NCBI RefSeq assembly: GCF_000935355.1 | Contig: NZ_JXZC01000001.1 | Span: 868,001-932,000, forward strand | Direction: 5' to 3' | DNA from: Rossellomorea aquimaris | GTDB lineage: Bacteria; Bacillota; Bacilli; Bacillales; Bacillaceae_B | Length of the DNA: 64,000 bases | Part shown: positions 7,114 to 17,929 of the stretch, one piece after another | Numbering within the stretch: position 1 is the stretch's first letter | How the letters are laid out: every line of letters starts with the position of its first letter | Translations under genes and position numbers: made by a program | Notes under the pieces: model-generated | Databases searched by the model: none | Seen by the model: the letters and a program-made list of their open reading frames with translations, nothing else | What the model was told of the DNA's origin: nothing

Positions 7114-9126
7114 TTACTCGACAGTACCTGTTTTATACTCTTTTTCATCAACGAGAATGAGATACTCCCCTACAGTTCCTTCTTCCAATGTGAACTTCAT
7201 TGTAATGGTTGTATCCTCGTAAATACTCATGAGTTCGTCACTATCTTCAATCTTCCTGTTCTTATCTTTAATATAAATATCCACTACTTGAGGTTCTCCA
7301 TTATCCTTGGTATAAGGAATGAACACTTCCTCAGTAAATTCCTTTGTCGGTACTTCCTTCGGTGGCTCAGGACCTTTAGACATGATAACGTAAACATCCT
7401 CACCTTTACTAATAGGAGTACTCGCAACCGGCTTATGAGAAATTACCCTGCCTTCTTCAACTTCATCCGAGAACTTTTCACCCTGTACAATGATATTTAT
7501 CCCATTCGAGGCTTCATATTTATCAAGTGCAGTTTGATCAAAACCTTCCAAGTTTTCTAAATCAAACTTCTCAATTCCCTTACTCACCGTAAGGGTAATA
7601 GTAGTTTCCTCAGCCACGACCTCTACTCCAGGTGACGGATCCTGGTCGAGGATGGTTCCGGCAGGTTCCCCTTCATCGAACTCTTCTTCTTTCTCTACCG
7701 TGAATCCTTTTTCTTCGAGTTCAGATGATACTTCTTCAAAACTCTTTCCGGCGTAGTCCTCGACTGCCACTTTTTCTTTTCCTGTACTAACATAAATATC
7801 GATGGCAGATCCTTCATTAGCCATTCGTCCTGCTTTTGGGTTTGTTTTGATGACAAAACCTTCAGGAATTGATTCATGGGATTGTTTTTTTGTTTCTCCG
7901 ACGACAAATCCCTCTGAAACGATGGTGGAAATGGCTTCAGTCTGATCTTTTTCAACCACATCCGGTACCTGGATTTCCTTTGGTCCAAGCAGCTCAGGAA
8001 CAAAAGTAACAGCAGCAACCCCTAAAAGTATCAACAAAAAGAATAAACTAATAATAAGAATCGGCCACTTCTTTTTACTCTTTTTCTTAGGGACTTCCTT
8101 CTTATTTTTCTTATTTTTCTTATTTCCATTCTTTTTTCCCTCTTGAACGGGAGGAGTCGGCTTCGTTTGAAGTTTGTCTGTGTCCGCTTGATGGTGAACA
8201 ATCGTATCATCAAGATTCGAATACGCCTTCTGATCGGTAATGACAGGTATCGCTTTTGTTGCTTCGTCATCAAGTGGAACGGCAAATTTTGGTTCATTCA
8301 TCCTGTCCGGATCCAAGGCTGAGGTCAATGCCTCGTCCATATCCTCAAGGCTTTCAAACCGTCTGAATGGATCTTTAGCCGTTGCCTTTAATACGATATT
8401 CTCAACACTCTGTGGAATATCCGGATTCCATCTTCTTAGAGAAGGAGTTTCTGATTGCAAGTGTTTCAATGCAATCGAAACCGCTGATTCCCCAGAGAAA
8501 GGCAGTCTGCCCGTTAACAACTCGAACATGACGATTCCAAGTGAGTAGATATCTGATTTCTTCGTAGCCATGCCGCCCCTCGCCTGTTCAGGGGAAAGGT
8601 AATGGACCGACCCTAGGACTGAATTGGTCTGGGTGATCGAAGTGGCACTAAGAGCCATCGCGATCCCGAAATCCGTTATCTTCACATTCCCTTCTTCATC
8701 AAGAAGGATATTATGTGGTTTTATATCACGGTGTACAATATGATTCTGATGAGCATGAGACATAGCCAGAGTTAATTGCTTCATAATATCGATCGCTTTG
8801 TCCACATGAACAGGTGAATGCTGCTGTATGTATTGCTTTAAGGTCATGCCATGGACATATTCCATGACAATATAATATAGATCGTCTTCTTCTCCTACAT
8901 CGTATATGCTCACAATATTCGGGTGAGCCAAGCTTGTAGCAGATTGAGCTTCTCGTTGGAATCGTTTAATGAATTCCTCTTCATTGGCAAAATCGATCCG
9001 GAGCATTTTAATAGCCACTTCACGATCCAAAATCACATCGTGAGCTAAATAAACGTTGGCCATTCCTCCGCCGCCGATTAATTTAATGATTCTGTAACGC
9101 CCACTGATGCGCTTTCCTTCCATCAT
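7114..9126 (-). CDS. prkC: PASTA-domain Ser/Thr protein kinase PrkC
   Basis: A 670-aa membrane kinase that senses muropeptides or lipid II and phosphorylates cell-wall, translation and metabolic proteins; in Bacillus it also triggers spore germination. The kinase domain (about residues 10-270) has GGGGMANVYLA, VAIK, IVHRDIKPHNILL and DFG. A lysine-rich linker precedes one membrane segment at about 355-378 (WPILIISLFFLLILLG). Three extracellular PASTA repeats follow (first: VPDVVEKDQTEAI), then an Ig-like tail. The start is set at the ATG at 9126, after GGGTGATAAC and four bases past the prpC stop; upstream codons are inside prpC. The prpC-prkC pairing is standard. Confidence 0.95.
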   Translation of the reverse strand: MMEGKRISGRYRIIKLIGGGGMANVYLAHDVILDREVAIKMLRIDFANEEEFIKRFQREAQSATSLAHPNIVSIYDVGEEDDLYYIVMEYVHGMTLKQYIQQHSPVHVDKAIDIMKQLTLAMSHAHQNHIVHRDIKPHNILLDEEGNVKITDFGIAMALSATSITQTNSVLGSVHYLSPEQARGGMATKKSDIYSLGIVMFELLTGRLPFSGESAVSIALKHLQSETPSLRRWNPDIPQSVENIVLKATAKDPFRRFESLEDMDEALTSALDPDRMNEPKFAVPLDDEATKAIPVITDQKAYSNLDDTIVHHQADTDKLQTKPTPPVQEGKKNGNKKNKKNKKEVPKKKSKKKWPILIISLFFLLILLGVAAVTFVPELLGPKEIQVPDVVEKDQTEAISTIVSEGFVVGETKKQSHESIPEGFVIKTNPKAGRMANEGSAIDIYVSTGKEKVAVEDYAGKSFEEVSSELEEKGFTVEKEEEFDEGEPAGTILDQDPSPGVEVVAEETTITLTVSKGIEKFDLENLEGFDQTALDKYEASNGINIIVQGEKFSDEVEEGRVISHKPVASTPISKGEDVYVIMSKGPEPPKEVPTKEFTEEVFIPYTKDNGEPQVVDIYIKDKNRKIEDSDELMSIYEDTTITMKFTLEEGTVGEYLILVDEKEYKTGTVE

Positions 9127-9130
9127 GTTA

Positions 9131-9880
9131 TCACCCGCTTTCCGTTTCAGCGGCAAACTCAACAATTACTACGGTAATATTATCTTCACCGCCATATTCA
9201 TTGGCTAAATGAACAAGCGACTCTCCTTTATTCTCAAGGGAGTGGTCCTGAACCAATATCTCTTTCATTTCTTTTTGGGAGACTTTGTTAGAAAGACCGT
9301 CTGAACATAGTAAAATAACGTCTTCTTCTTCAAACATTATCGTTTTGATATCCATCGTAATTGAAGCTTCCGTACCTATCGCTCTAAGTATTACATTCTT
9401 TCTCGGATGATGCTCTGCATCTTCTTTCGAAATTTCACCGCTTCTGACTAATTCATTCACTAATGTATGGTCTTCTGTTAACTGATGAAAACCATTTTCG
9501 TTCAGAATATATCCTCTGCTGTCACCAATATTGACAATGGTCGCAAATAAGGAAGTGCAAATGGCTCCGACGAGAGTCGTCCCCATCCCCTCACACTCCG
9601 AATTGGACTGAGAATAAGTATAAACCTCTTTATTTACTTCGTTAATAGTTGTTTTTAACCAATTTTCGGCCTCATCAGCGGTGTGAAATTTCTCGGTTTT
9701 CTCCCATAAGTCCTTTAAGATCGAAATGGTGAGCCCACTGGCAACATCTCCTGCCCGGTGGCCCCCCATTCCATCTGCTACAACAGCTAAATGATCGCCA
9801 TGATGATTCACAAATACGCCGGCACTATCTTCATTAAGTTGACGCACTTTCCCTTTGTCCGTAAAATAAACAGTTTTCAC
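9131..9880 (-). CDS. prpC: PP2C-type Ser/Thr phosphatase PrpC
   Basis: A 249-aa Mn/Mg-dependent PP2C phosphatase that reverses PrkC phosphorylation. Motifs in order: DKGKVRQLNEDS, VADGMGGHRAGDVAS, GTTLVGAI, NIGDSRGYIL, LLCSDGLSNKV and GGEDNITVVIVE, all with the expected metal-binding Asp and Gly residues. The start codon is GTG, preceded by ACGAGGTGACC. Its stop is four bases before the prkC start. In B. subtilis rlmN lies directly upstream; here a 314-bp non-coding gap does. Confidence 0.96.
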   Translation of the reverse strand: MKTVYFTDKGKVRQLNEDSAGVFVNHHGDHLAVVADGMGGHRAGDVASGLTISILKDLWEKTEKFHTADEAENWLKTTINEVNKEVYTYSQSNSECEGMGTTLVGAICTSLFATIVNIGDSRGYILNENGFHQLTEDHTLVNELVRSGEISKEDAEHHPRKNVILRAIGTEASITMDIKTIMFEEEDVILLCSDGLSNKVSQKEMKEILVQDHSLENKGESLVHLANEYGGEDNITVVIVEFAAETESG

Positions 9881-10194
9881 TTAGGTCACCTCGTCTCTTC
9901 TTCTGCACCTGATCAAGTAGCACCTTATACTCATAGTTGGGTGCATCTTTAGTTCAAAAAATGAAAGGACTTTGATTATCTTCGTTAAATACGATCAGCT
10001 TTTCATTCATTCTGAATGGGCTGAAGAAAATTGATAATGAAAAGATCGAATATTTTCGGGCTGATCACTTTTGATGAAACAAACATATGATTACAAAGTA
10101 ATAGATAACCAAAGATTCATTAAGGGCTGTTGTACTTTTACGACTTTTCTGGTGAATTTTCCTGCTTTTCTTTCGACATTTGATTAGTTTCGAC
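9881..10194. other. 314-bp gap without a gene, where rlmN is expected
   Basis: No ORF longer than about 15 codons with a ribosome binding site is visible on the minus strand. A 13-codon frame (10138-10179) begins MSKEKQENSPEKS just after the rsmB stop but has no binding site. No terminator with a T-run is evident. In B. subtilis the 23S/tRNA A2503/A37 methyltransferase gene rlmN occupies this position. Confidence 0.7.
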
Positions 10195-11529
10195 TCATTT
10201 TTTTATAAAACACGAAATAAAGAACCCGTCTCCACCAAAGTCCTGAGGGAAAATTTGTAATTTATCCTCACTAATAAAAGGTGTAATGGAATCCGGAAGA
10301 CCATCTAAAGCATGTGGTTCAAATTCAGGATGATCACTTAAGAAAGCCGAGATGGTACCTTCATTCTCATTTTGGTCTACAGTACATGTGCTATAAACTA
10401 AAAGTCCATCTTTTTTTAACAGTGGTGCAACAGCTGATAAGATGTCCAGCTGAATCTTCTGTAGCGAAAGAAGATCGGATTCTTTTTTAGCATATTTAAT
10501 ATCCGGTTTCCTTCTTAATACACCTAATCCAGAGCATGGAGCATCGACCAGAATGCGATCGAAGCTCTCTTTTTCAAACTTCTCTCCTGCATTCCGACTA
10601 TCCAGGGTTGTCGACTTCACATTATTCAATCCAAGTCGGGTCGCATTTTCGTCGATTAATTTCACCTTATGCTTGTGTAAGTCCAATGCATGAACTTCAC
10701 CCGTACCTGAAAGTTTTTCGGCTATGTGGGTCGTTTTCCCCCCAGGTGCTGCGCATGCATCCAACACTTTCATCCCCTGCTCAAGCTTTAAAGCATAGGA
10801 GACAAGCATGGAACTTTCATCCTGGATTGTACAATGTCCGTCACGATAAGCTTCTGATTTAGCAAGATTACCCCGAAGTGACTGAATAGCTTCAGGGACA
10901 ATCGTGCTTTCTTTCACTTCATTGCCCTCATCCGTTAAACGTTTAACCAGTTCTTCCCTATTGATTCTGGTCGTGTTGACACGTGCCGATTGTTTAGGTG
11001 CGATTAAATTGGTTTCACACATCTCTTTCGTTTTCTCCAAACCAAATTGTTCTTCCCATCTCTTCACCAGCCAATAAGGATGACTCGTCTCGATGGCCAC
11101 CCGCTCGATCGGATCTTTAATACTGTCTAGGGAAGGAAGCCCTTTTCTCTGAACAGAACGCAAGACCCCATTCACTAATCCTGAAATGCCTTTATGCCCT
11201 CTCTTTTTGGCGATTTCTACCGCTTCAAAGAAAACAGCACGGTCAGGAATTCGATCTAAGTACACAAGCTGATAGAGGGATAAACGTAAAAGTTGCCGAA
11301 CCCATTCATCCAGCTTCCCCTTAATAAACGGGGCTAAATAGAAATCCAACGTCATTTTTCGTTGAATGGTTCCATACGTCAGCTCCGTTAATAATCCAAT
11401 GTCTTTACTTGGCAGCTGATTTTTTTCAATCACATGATTAAGTAATAAATTACTATACGATTGATTTTTTTCTACCGCTTCAATGACATCAAGCGCTGCT
11501 TCACGAACGGTTTTATTTCGTTTACTCAT
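10195..11529 (-). CDS. rsmB: 16S rRNA m5C967 methyltransferase RsmB
   Basis: A 444-aa methyltransferase (Sun/Fmu family). The N-terminal 140 residues are a NusB-like RNA-binding domain. The C-terminal Rossmann domain has the AdoMet-binding [19 protein letters not shown], the motif [17 protein letters not shown], and motif [14 protein letters not shown]. The catalytic cysteine is the one in YSTCT and the one in DAPCSG releases the product. It overlaps the end of fmt by 8 bp, giving the conserved def-fmt-rsmB order. Confidence 0.95.
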   Translation of the reverse strand: MSKRNKTVREAALDVIEAVEKNQSYSNLLLNHVIEKNQLPSKDIGLLTELTYGTIQRKMTLDFYLAPFIKGKLDEWVRQLLRLSLYQLVYLDRIPDRAVFFEAVEIAKKRGHKGISGLVNGVLRSVQRKGLPSLDSIKDPIERVAIETSHPYWLVKRWEEQFGLEKTKEMCETNLIAPKQSARVNTTRINREELVKRLTDEGNEVKESTIVPEAIQSLRGNLAKSEAYRDGHCTIQDESSMLVSYALKLEQGMKVLDACAAPGGKTTHIAEKLSGTGEVHALDLHKHKVKLIDENATRLGLNNVKSTTLDSRNAGEKFEKESFDRILVDAPCSGLGVLRRKPDIKYAKKESDLLSLQKIQLDILSAVAPLLKKDGLLVYSTCTVDQNENEGTISAFLSDHPEFEPHALDGLPDSITPFISEDKLQIFPQDFGGDGFFISCFIKK

Positions 11530-12472
11530 TATTTTCTCCTAACATCATTCCTGCATTTAGGTGAGAGCCTGCCCCACGCAGGTAATCCTTTGCACTCATT
11601 CTCTTTTTACCGGAAGGCTGTAAATCGGTTATTTTAATTCCTACTGAATTGCCTGTGGAAACAACGAACCCATCTTCTTCGATTCTCAGGATTTCACCAG
11701 GTGCAGAGGATCGTCCTTCGACTTTTTCCCCCCACCAGATTTTCATCACAGAATTTTCTAAAGTGGTGTACGCAACCGGCCAAGGGTGAAGTCCTCTAAT
11801 ATGGTTATAGATTTCTTCTCCACTTCTCTTCCAGTCTATTTTTTCTTGTTCCCTCTTTATGTTTCGTGCGAAGGTGGCTTTTGAATCATCTTGCTTGACC
11901 GGGGTAATGTCCCCTGCTAATAATTTGGGTATCGTTTCAATCAGTAATGCTGCACCTGCAATACTTAGTTTATCGTGAAGCGTTCCGACATGATCCCGCT
12001 CATTTATATCTACTTCCACTTGACTAATTATGTCCCCAGCATCAAGCTTTTCGACCATATACATGATGGTAATGCCAGTTTTCTCTTTTCCTTGGAGAAT
12101 GGAATAATGAATGGGTGCCCCACCTCTAAGTTCAGGAAGTAAAGAGGCATGAACATTGATACATCCGTAGGGCGGAGCTTCCAGTAATGCGTTAGGAAGA
12201 ATTTGCCCAAAAGCGGCTGTCACTATAAGATCAGGCTTCAATACAAGCACTTTGCTTAACTCATCTTCATCCTTTATTTTCTCTGGCTGGTATACTGGGA
12301 TCCCGTGTTTTTCAGCTGCTATTTTTACAGGTGGAGGCGTGAGGATCCTTTTTCTTCCCACCGGGCGATCAGGCTGTGTCACAACCGCAATAACATCATA
12401 GTTTTCATCTAATAGAGATTGAAGAACAGGAACTGAAAAATCGGGTGTTCCCATAAAAATCACTTTCGTCAT
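11522..12472 (-). CDS. fmt: Methionyl-tRNA formyltransferase
   Basis: A 316-aa enzyme that formylates initiator Met-tRNA using 10-formyl-tetrahydrofolate. The N-terminal formyltransferase domain has [24 protein letters not shown] and [16 protein letters not shown], which contains the catalytic Asn, His and later Asp (LDAGDII). The C-terminal domain binds tRNA. Its ATG overlaps the def stop codon (TAATG), showing translational coupling with peptide deformylase, the enzyme that later removes the formyl group. Confidence 0.97.
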   Translation of the reverse strand: MTKVIFMGTPDFSVPVLQSLLDENYDVIAVVTQPDRPVGRKRILTPPPVKIAAEKHGIPVYQPEKIKDEDELSKVLVLKPDLIVTAAFGQILPNALLEAPPYGCINVHASLLPELRGGAPIHYSILQGKEKTGITIMYMVEKLDAGDIISQVEVDINERDHVGTLHDKLSIAGAALLIETIPKLLAGDITPVKQDDSKATFARNIKREQEKIDWKRSGEEIYNHIRGLHPWPVAYTTLENSVMKIWWGEKVEGRSSAPGEILRIEEDGFVVSTGNSVGIKITDLQPSGKKRMSAKDYLRGAGSHLNAGMMLGENNE

Positions 12473-12954
12473 TAAGCTTCATACCCTTCTAATTCTTCTT
12501 CTGTAACGTATTTTTCTACCTTTGAGGTAAATAGGATACCATGAAGATGATCGATTTCATGTTGGATCGCTCTGGCTAAAAAATCCTCAGCTTGAAATTC
12601 AATCAATCTTCCTTTTCTGTCATGCGTTCTGACCTTGATGGTATAAGGACGGGTCACTTCGCCATATAAGCCGGGGAAGCTTAAGCATCCTTCGAGGTCT
12701 GTTTGAGAGCCTTCCGCCTCGATGATTTCCGGATTAATAAGCTCAATTGTTCCACTGTCATCCCCGATATCGACCACTGCTACCTGAAGGTCGACTCCTA
12801 CTTGAGGAGCTGCAAGGCCGACACCGTCCGCTTCAAGCATAGTATCATACATATTTGCCAGTAATTTTTTTAATTTCTTATCAAATGCCGTTACCTTCTC
12901 ACAATCTTTTTCTAAGATTGGATCAGGATGCATTACAATTGGAAGTATTGCCAT
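12472..12954 (-). CDS. def: Peptide deformylase (type 1-like)
   Basis: A 160-aa metalloenzyme that removes the formyl group from nascent proteins. All three signature motifs are present: [10 protein letters not shown] (about 45-54), EGCLSFPG (about 88-95) with the metal Cys, and QHEIDHLHG (about 130-138) with the two metal His and catalytic Glu. The short form lacks the insertions of the type 2 enzyme (DefB/YkrB), so it corresponds to B. subtilis DefA. It follows priA by 31 bp. Confidence 0.97.
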   Translation of the reverse strand: MAILPIVMHPDPILEKDCEKVTAFDKKLKKLLANMYDTMLEADGVGLAAPQVGVDLQVAVVDIGDDSGTIELINPEIIEAEGSQTDLEGCLSFPGLYGEVTRPYTIKVRTHDRKGRLIEFQAEDFLARAIQHEIDHLHGILFTSKVEKYVTEEELEGYEA

Positions 12955-12985
12955 AAGTCTCCTCCATTTTTCCGTATAAATAGCG

Positions 12986-15409
12986 TTACATCATCATATA
13001 AGGGTTCACATCAATCGAGATTGATAACCCTTGTGATGCATATTGCTGCTGGTATTGATCTAATACTGTCTTTAATGTAGTGCCAAGATTTGGTTCCCGC
13101 TTGTATTTTATCAAACATTGATAGCGATATCTATTCTTTATCCTGGGGATCGGTGACGCAACGGGGCCAAGAATAATCGTTGTGCCGGATAGCTTTGACC
13201 GAATATAGTTCGTCATCTTCTCTGCAATGTCCACTACTTTCATTAAATCTTCATGACTTAATGTGATTAGAGTGATGTAATAAAAAGGAGGGTAGGATCC
13301 CATTTTCCTCATCATCATTTCCTGCTGATAAAAACGATTGTAATCGTGATTTGATGCTAACTCGATTGAATAATGCTCAGGTGTATACGTTTGGATCACT
13401 ACTTCTCCGGGCAGCGTGTGCCTGCCGGCTCGTCCGCTTACTTGAGTCAGTAATTGAAACGTCTTTTCTGCTGCTCTGAAATCAGGCAGATGGAGCATGG
13501 TATCCGCACTGAGGACCCCCACAAGAGTGATATTGGGAAAATCGAGACCCTTCGCAATCATTTGAGTACCAAGCAGGATATCCGCCTTACCTTCTCCAAA
13601 GGCTGTCAAAAGTTTTTCATGGGAGCCTTTTCGAGATGTTGTATCTACATCCATACGAATGATACGAGCATCTGGTATGAGTTTTGTCAATTCCTCCTCT
13701 ACCTTTTGAGTTCCGGTTCCAAAATAACGAATATGCTCACTCGTACATTCAGGACAAGTACTTGGAACTCCCTCTTCGTAACCGCAATAGTGACATTTCA
13801 TTCCATTTGAAAAACGATGATAGGTCAAGGATATGTCGCAGTTTGGACACTGAAGGACAAAGCCGCAATCCCTGCACATGATGAATGAAGAATGTCCCCG
13901 TCTATTCAGGAAGAGAACGGTTTGCTCTCCTTTTGCCATCCGGTCCTGAAGCTTCTCGAATAGTTCTGTTGAGAACATGGAACGGTTCCCTTTCCTCAGT
14001 TCCTCTCTCATATCCACAATGTCCACGGAAGGTAATGGTCCGTCATTCATACGTTTATCCAGAGTGAGAAGCTCATATACACCTTTCGATGCTCGCGCAA
14101 AGGATTCCAAAGAAGGCGTAGCACTTCCTAAGATCACAGGGCACTGATGATATTCCCCTCGATAAATGGCGACGTCCTTAGCATGATACCGGGGATTTTC
14201 CTCTTGCTTATAACTCGTCTCATGTTCTTCATCAATAATGATTATGCCGATATTTTCAAAAGGAGCAAAAACGGCTGAGCGGGCACCAACCACCACTTTT
14301 ACTTCCTTACGCTGAATCTTTCTCCACTCATCATACTTTTCGCCAACGGACAAACCACTGTGCAATACAGCCACATCATCTCCGAAACGGCCCTTAAAAC
14401 GGTGGACCATTTGGGGGGTAAGCGATATTTCAGGAACCAATACAATCGCTTCCTTCCCTTCTTGTAAGACCCGTTGAATGGATTGCAGGTAAATTTCTGT
14501 TTTACCACTCCCTGTTACACCGTAAAGAAGGAATGTATGATGTTTATGTTGATCGATGGTGTTCAGTATAGGACGAATCGCTTGGTCCTGTTGGGACGTC
14601 AACGTCAGGGGTGAGGTCTTCTCAAATGTTCTGTTTTCAAAAGGGTCACGATACATTTCAACGTTTTTCTCAATCAGGAGACCTTTATTGACTAATGATT
14701 TAACGGTAGATGAGGTGGTCGCCATCTCTTCAAGGAGGGTCGAAGCAAGTATCCCGTCCCCACCCGGAGCAGAATCACTCATGTACTCTATGATCTGTTT
14801 TTGCTTACTTGCTTGAGGGGGCAGGCTGTTCTTTACCTCTTCTAAATCATCGTCTTGAATATTAAGATAAAGTTTTCTCACCGTTTTCTTATTCCCCTTG
14901 GCTTTCACCCTGTATATCACTTCAACAGAACCATTCTTAACCTCTTTATGAATGAGAGGTAAAAGCCCGCTTTCTTCAATCACTTTCCAGGAAACTTCTC
15001 TCCCCTGCTGAAAGAAGCGCTGCAAAGAGTGATGGAGCCCGCCAGGTCCCATGTTTCCTTCGAGCTGAAAAAATTTTTCGTATTTCGCCTTCATGGCTGC
15101 AGGCAGCATGGATTGAAAAGCAGAGATTTTAAAACAAAGGGTCTTCTCTGTCAGCCAGTTCCCCAGTGCAAGGAGTTCGTTATTGAGAACCGGCACAAGA
15201 TCCATTGGCTCAATGACCGGTTTGAGTTTCGACACTTCGCCTTTTTCCTTTAATTCAATCACAAAACCTTGAATTTTTCTTGGTCCAAACGGAACAACTA
15301 CCCTCATGCCGGGAAGGATACTGCTTCTCCATTCATCCGGGATACTATAATCGTAGGTGCGATCCGTTTGCATGGCAGGGACATCGACGATTACACTAGC
15401 TACGTTCAT
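12986..15409 (-). CDS. priA: Primosomal replication restart helicase PriA
   Basis: An 807-aa 3'-to-5' DNA helicase that reloads the replicative helicase at stalled forks. After the N-terminal 3'-end-binding and winged-helix domains it has Walker A GVTGSGKTEIYL (about residue 297), DEEH, GSATPS, and the zinc cluster C-x2-C-x5-C-x2-C with further Cys pairs (CRDCGFVLQCPNC; CHYCGYEEG; CPEC). Helicase motifs V and VI are LLGTQMIAKGLDFPN and QVSGRAGR. Length is typical of Bacillus PriA. The start overlaps the coaBC stop by 14 bp. Confidence 0.97.
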   Translation of the reverse strand: MNVASVIVDVPAMQTDRTYDYSIPDEWRSSILPGMRVVVPFGPRKIQGFVIELKEKGEVSKLKPVIEPMDLVPVLNNELLALGNWLTEKTLCFKISAFQSMLPAAMKAKYEKFFQLEGNMGPGGLHHSLQRFFQQGREVSWKVIEESGLLPLIHKEVKNGSVEVIYRVKAKGNKKTVRKLYLNIQDDDLEEVKNSLPPQASKQKQIIEYMSDSAPGGDGILASTLLEEMATTSSTVKSLVNKGLLIEKNVEMYRDPFENRTFEKTSPLTLTSQQDQAIRPILNTIDQHKHHTFLLYGVTGSGKTEIYLQSIQRVLQEGKEAIVLVPEISLTPQMVHRFKGRFGDDVAVLHSGLSVGEKYDEWRKIQRKEVKVVVGARSAVFAPFENIGIIIIDEEHETSYKQEENPRYHAKDVAIYRGEYHQCPVILGSATPSLESFARASKGVYELLTLDKRMNDGPLPSVDIVDMREELRKGNRSMFSTELFEKLQDRMAKGEQTVLFLNRRGHSSFIMCRDCGFVLQCPNCDISLTYHRFSNGMKCHYCGYEEGVPSTCPECTSEHIRYFGTGTQKVEEELTKLIPDARIIRMDVDTTSRKGSHEKLLTAFGEGKADILLGTQMIAKGLDFPNITLVGVLSADTMLHLPDFRAAEKTFQLLTQVSGRAGRHTLPGEVVIQTYTPEHYSIELASNHDYNRFYQQEMMMRKMGSYPPFYYITLITLSHEDLMKVVDIAEKMTNYIRSKLSGTTIILGPVASPIPRIKNRYRYQCLIKYKREPNLGTTLKTVLDQYQQQYASQGLSISIDVNPYMMM

Positions 15410-16625
15410 GTGGCGTACCCTTCTTTATTTGCCGGACTGCTTCTTTATAGATTTCTTTGGCTACATCGACTTTTGATAATAACGGCAAATCCCGAACGTC
15501 CCCGCCTTTTGTAACGATCGACACCCGGTTTGTATCGGTACCAAAGCCTGACCCTGTTTCTTTCACATTATTTGCCACGATCATATCTGCCCGTTTCTTT
15601 TCAAGTTTAGCCTTGGCATACTCCTCAACATTTGTAGTTTCTGCCGCAAATCCGATAAGATATTGATGATTCTTTATGTCTCCAAGACTTTTTAATATAT
15701 CCTTCGTTCTTTCGAATTCAATCACTAGATTTCCATCTTTTTTCTTTAACTTATCCTCAAATATTTCCCTCGGACGATAATCAGCCACCGCTGCGCTCTT
15801 CACCACGATATCCGCTGTCGGGAAAGCTGCATGAACCGCGTTGTACATGTCTTCAGCGCTCATGACGGATACCCATTCAACACCCCGGGGAACCGGTAAA
15901 TGGGAAGGTCCTGAAATCAATACGACCTGAGCCCCAAGGGAAACGGCAGCTTCTGCAAGGGCATAGCCCATTTTCCCGGTTGACCGATTGGAGAAGAATC
16001 TTACAGGATCAACCATTTCTCTGGTAGGGCCTGCTGTAATCACTACTCTTTTGCCTTGTAAAAGCAGTCCTTCACGATCATGATCTGAAAAATAGCGATC
16101 AATCAATTCCACTACTCTTTCAGGTTCTTCTAATCTTCCTTTTCCAACGTATCCACAAGCTAAATACCCTTCACTTGGTTCGACAAATTCGTAGCCAAAG
16201 CCAAAAAGGGTATTAATATTTCGTTTCACCGCCGGGTGATCATACATATGTACATTCATGGCAGGGGCAATCCAAACTTTCGAGGTCGTTGCCAGAATGG
16301 TTGTTGATATCATGTCATCTGCAATTCCGTTCGCAAGCTTCCCGATGATGTTGGCTGTTGCTGGTGCTACGAGTACAAGATCCGCCCAGTCAGCTAAGTC
16401 TATATGAGCAATCTTTGCCGAATCCTTTTCATCAAAGGTATCCCAGTATACATCTTGACGGGATAATGCTTGGAAGGTAAGTGGAGCCACAAATTTTCGA
16501 GCTGAATCAGTCATGATGACTTTCACTTCCGCACCGCTTTGGACCAGCTTGCTCGTTAAAGCAGCCGCTTTATATACAGCAATTCCACCAGATACACATA
16601 GCAGTATTTTTTTCCCCTTGATCAT
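15396..16625 (-). CDS. coaBC: Bifunctional phosphopantothenoylcysteine decarboxylase/synthetase
   Basis: A 409-aa fused flavoenzyme for two steps of coenzyme A synthesis. The N-terminal CoaC domain starts MIKGKKILLCVSGGIAVYKA, with the catalytic-His block IAHIDLADWADLVLVAPATAN and the substrate loop APAMNVHMY. The C-terminal CoaB domain has VVITAGPTREMVDPVRFF and SNRSTGKMGYALA, binding CTP and cysteine. The start at 16625 follows GGGGGAAAGTAGA; an ATG five codons upstream has no better site. A terminator after rpoZ lies just upstream. Confidence 0.96.
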   Translation of the reverse strand: MIKGKKILLCVSGGIAVYKAAALTSKLVQSGAEVKVIMTDSARKFVAPLTFQALSRQDVYWDTFDEKDSAKIAHIDLADWADLVLVAPATANIIGKLANGIADDMISTTILATTSKVWIAPAMNVHMYDHPAVKRNINTLFGFGYEFVEPSEGYLACGYVGKGRLEEPERVVELIDRYFSDHDREGLLLQGKRVVITAGPTREMVDPVRFFSNRSTGKMGYALAEAAVSLGAQVVLISGPSHLPVPRGVEWVSVMSAEDMYNAVHAAFPTADIVVKSAAVADYRPREIFEDKLKKKDGNLVIEFERTKDILKSLGDIKNHQYLIGFAAETTNVEEYAKAKLEKKRADMIVANNVKETGSGFGTDTNRVSIVTKGGDVRDLPLLSKVDVAKEIYKEAVRQIKKGTPHERS

Positions 16626-16682
16626 TCTACTTTCCCCCATTACTCTTTATACTTCCTTTATTATGAAGGATATTGATAGAAA

Positions 16683-16735
16683 AAGAAAATAGGGTTGTCT
16701 CGAAAAGATCATGAAATCTTTCGAGTCAACCCCCT
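16683..16735 (-). terminator. Intrinsic terminator of rpoZ
   Basis: On the minus strand GGGTTGACTCGAAAGAT pairs with ATCTTTTCGAGACAACCC around TTCATG, followed by TATTTTC. It lies between the rpoZ stop and the coaBC start. Confidence 0.85.
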
Positions 16736-16763
16736 TAGAGTTTATCATTAAGCATGATGATGC

Positions 16764-16985
16764 TTATTCATCAGAATAAACAGCTTTAGCGTCTCTTTCT
16801 TTCATAGATAGTTGACCGGCCTGAATTTCTTCAAGAGCTTTTCCTACAAACTTTTGAGACTCATATTGGTTCAAACGGTAATCCCCGGTGTCTTGAAGGT
16901 TTCTCGCTCTCTTAGCCGCGATACTGACTAACGAATATTTAGAATCGATCTTTTTCATTAATGAATCAATGGATGGGTTTAACAT
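16764..16985 (-). CDS. rpoZ: RNA polymerase omega subunit
   Basis: A 73-aa omega subunit that helps assemble and stabilise the core polymerase. It begins [20 protein letters not shown], has the conserved [16 protein letters not shown] block and IQAGQLSM near the end. The start codon directly abuts the gmk stop. The gmk-rpoZ-coaBC-priA order matches B. subtilis. Confidence 0.96.
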   Translation of the reverse strand: MLNPSIDSLMKKIDSKYSLVSIAAKRARNLQDTGDYRLNQYESQKFVGKALEEIQAGQLSMKERDAKAVYSDE

Positions 16986-17600
<615 letters not shown>

Positions 17601-17873
17601 TTATTTACCCTGCCCTTCTTCTACTATATCCTCTTTATCCGTTAAACGATGAGCAACGGTTTCGGGTTGAACAGCTGAAAGAATAACGTGATCGCTATCC
17701 GTAATAATAACCGCTCTTGTTCTTCTTCCGTATGTAGCATCAACAAGTGTTCCCCGGTCTCTTGCATCCTGAATCAAGCGTTTGATCGGTGCTGATTCGG
17801 GACTGACAATGGAGATGATCCGGTTAGCTGAAACGATATTTCCAAATCCTATATTGATGAGCTTGATCGACAT
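17601..17873 (-). CDS. remA: Extracellular matrix regulator RemA
   Basis: A 90-aa DUF370 protein beginning [20 protein letters not shown] with [23 protein letters not shown]. In B. subtilis RemA is a DNA-binding activator of biofilm matrix operons and osmoprotection genes. The ATG at 17873 follows TAGGAGGAGCGTT; the frame is open six codons further. It shares the yicC-remA-gmk-rpoZ order with B. subtilis. Confidence 0.95.
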   Translation of the reverse strand: MSIKLINIGFGNIVSANRIISIVSPESAPIKRLIQDARDRGTLVDATYGRRTRAVIITDSDHVILSAVQPETVAHRLTDKEDIVEEGQGK

Positions 17874-17929
17874 AACGCTCCTCCTAATCAATAGTTTAGT
17901 TTCGCCGGAATGACGGGAAACTAAACTTC

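Noticed and set aside
7087..7560. 157-codon + strand frame opposite prkC
   Set aside because: Antisense to the PASTA region; no start signals and hydrophobic/aromatic-rich composition typical of an antisense shadow.
10138..10179. 13-codon frame after rsmB as a leader peptide or rlmN remnant
   Set aside because: No binding site and no recognisable RlmN similarity beyond being hydrophilic; kept only as a remark in the rlmN finding.
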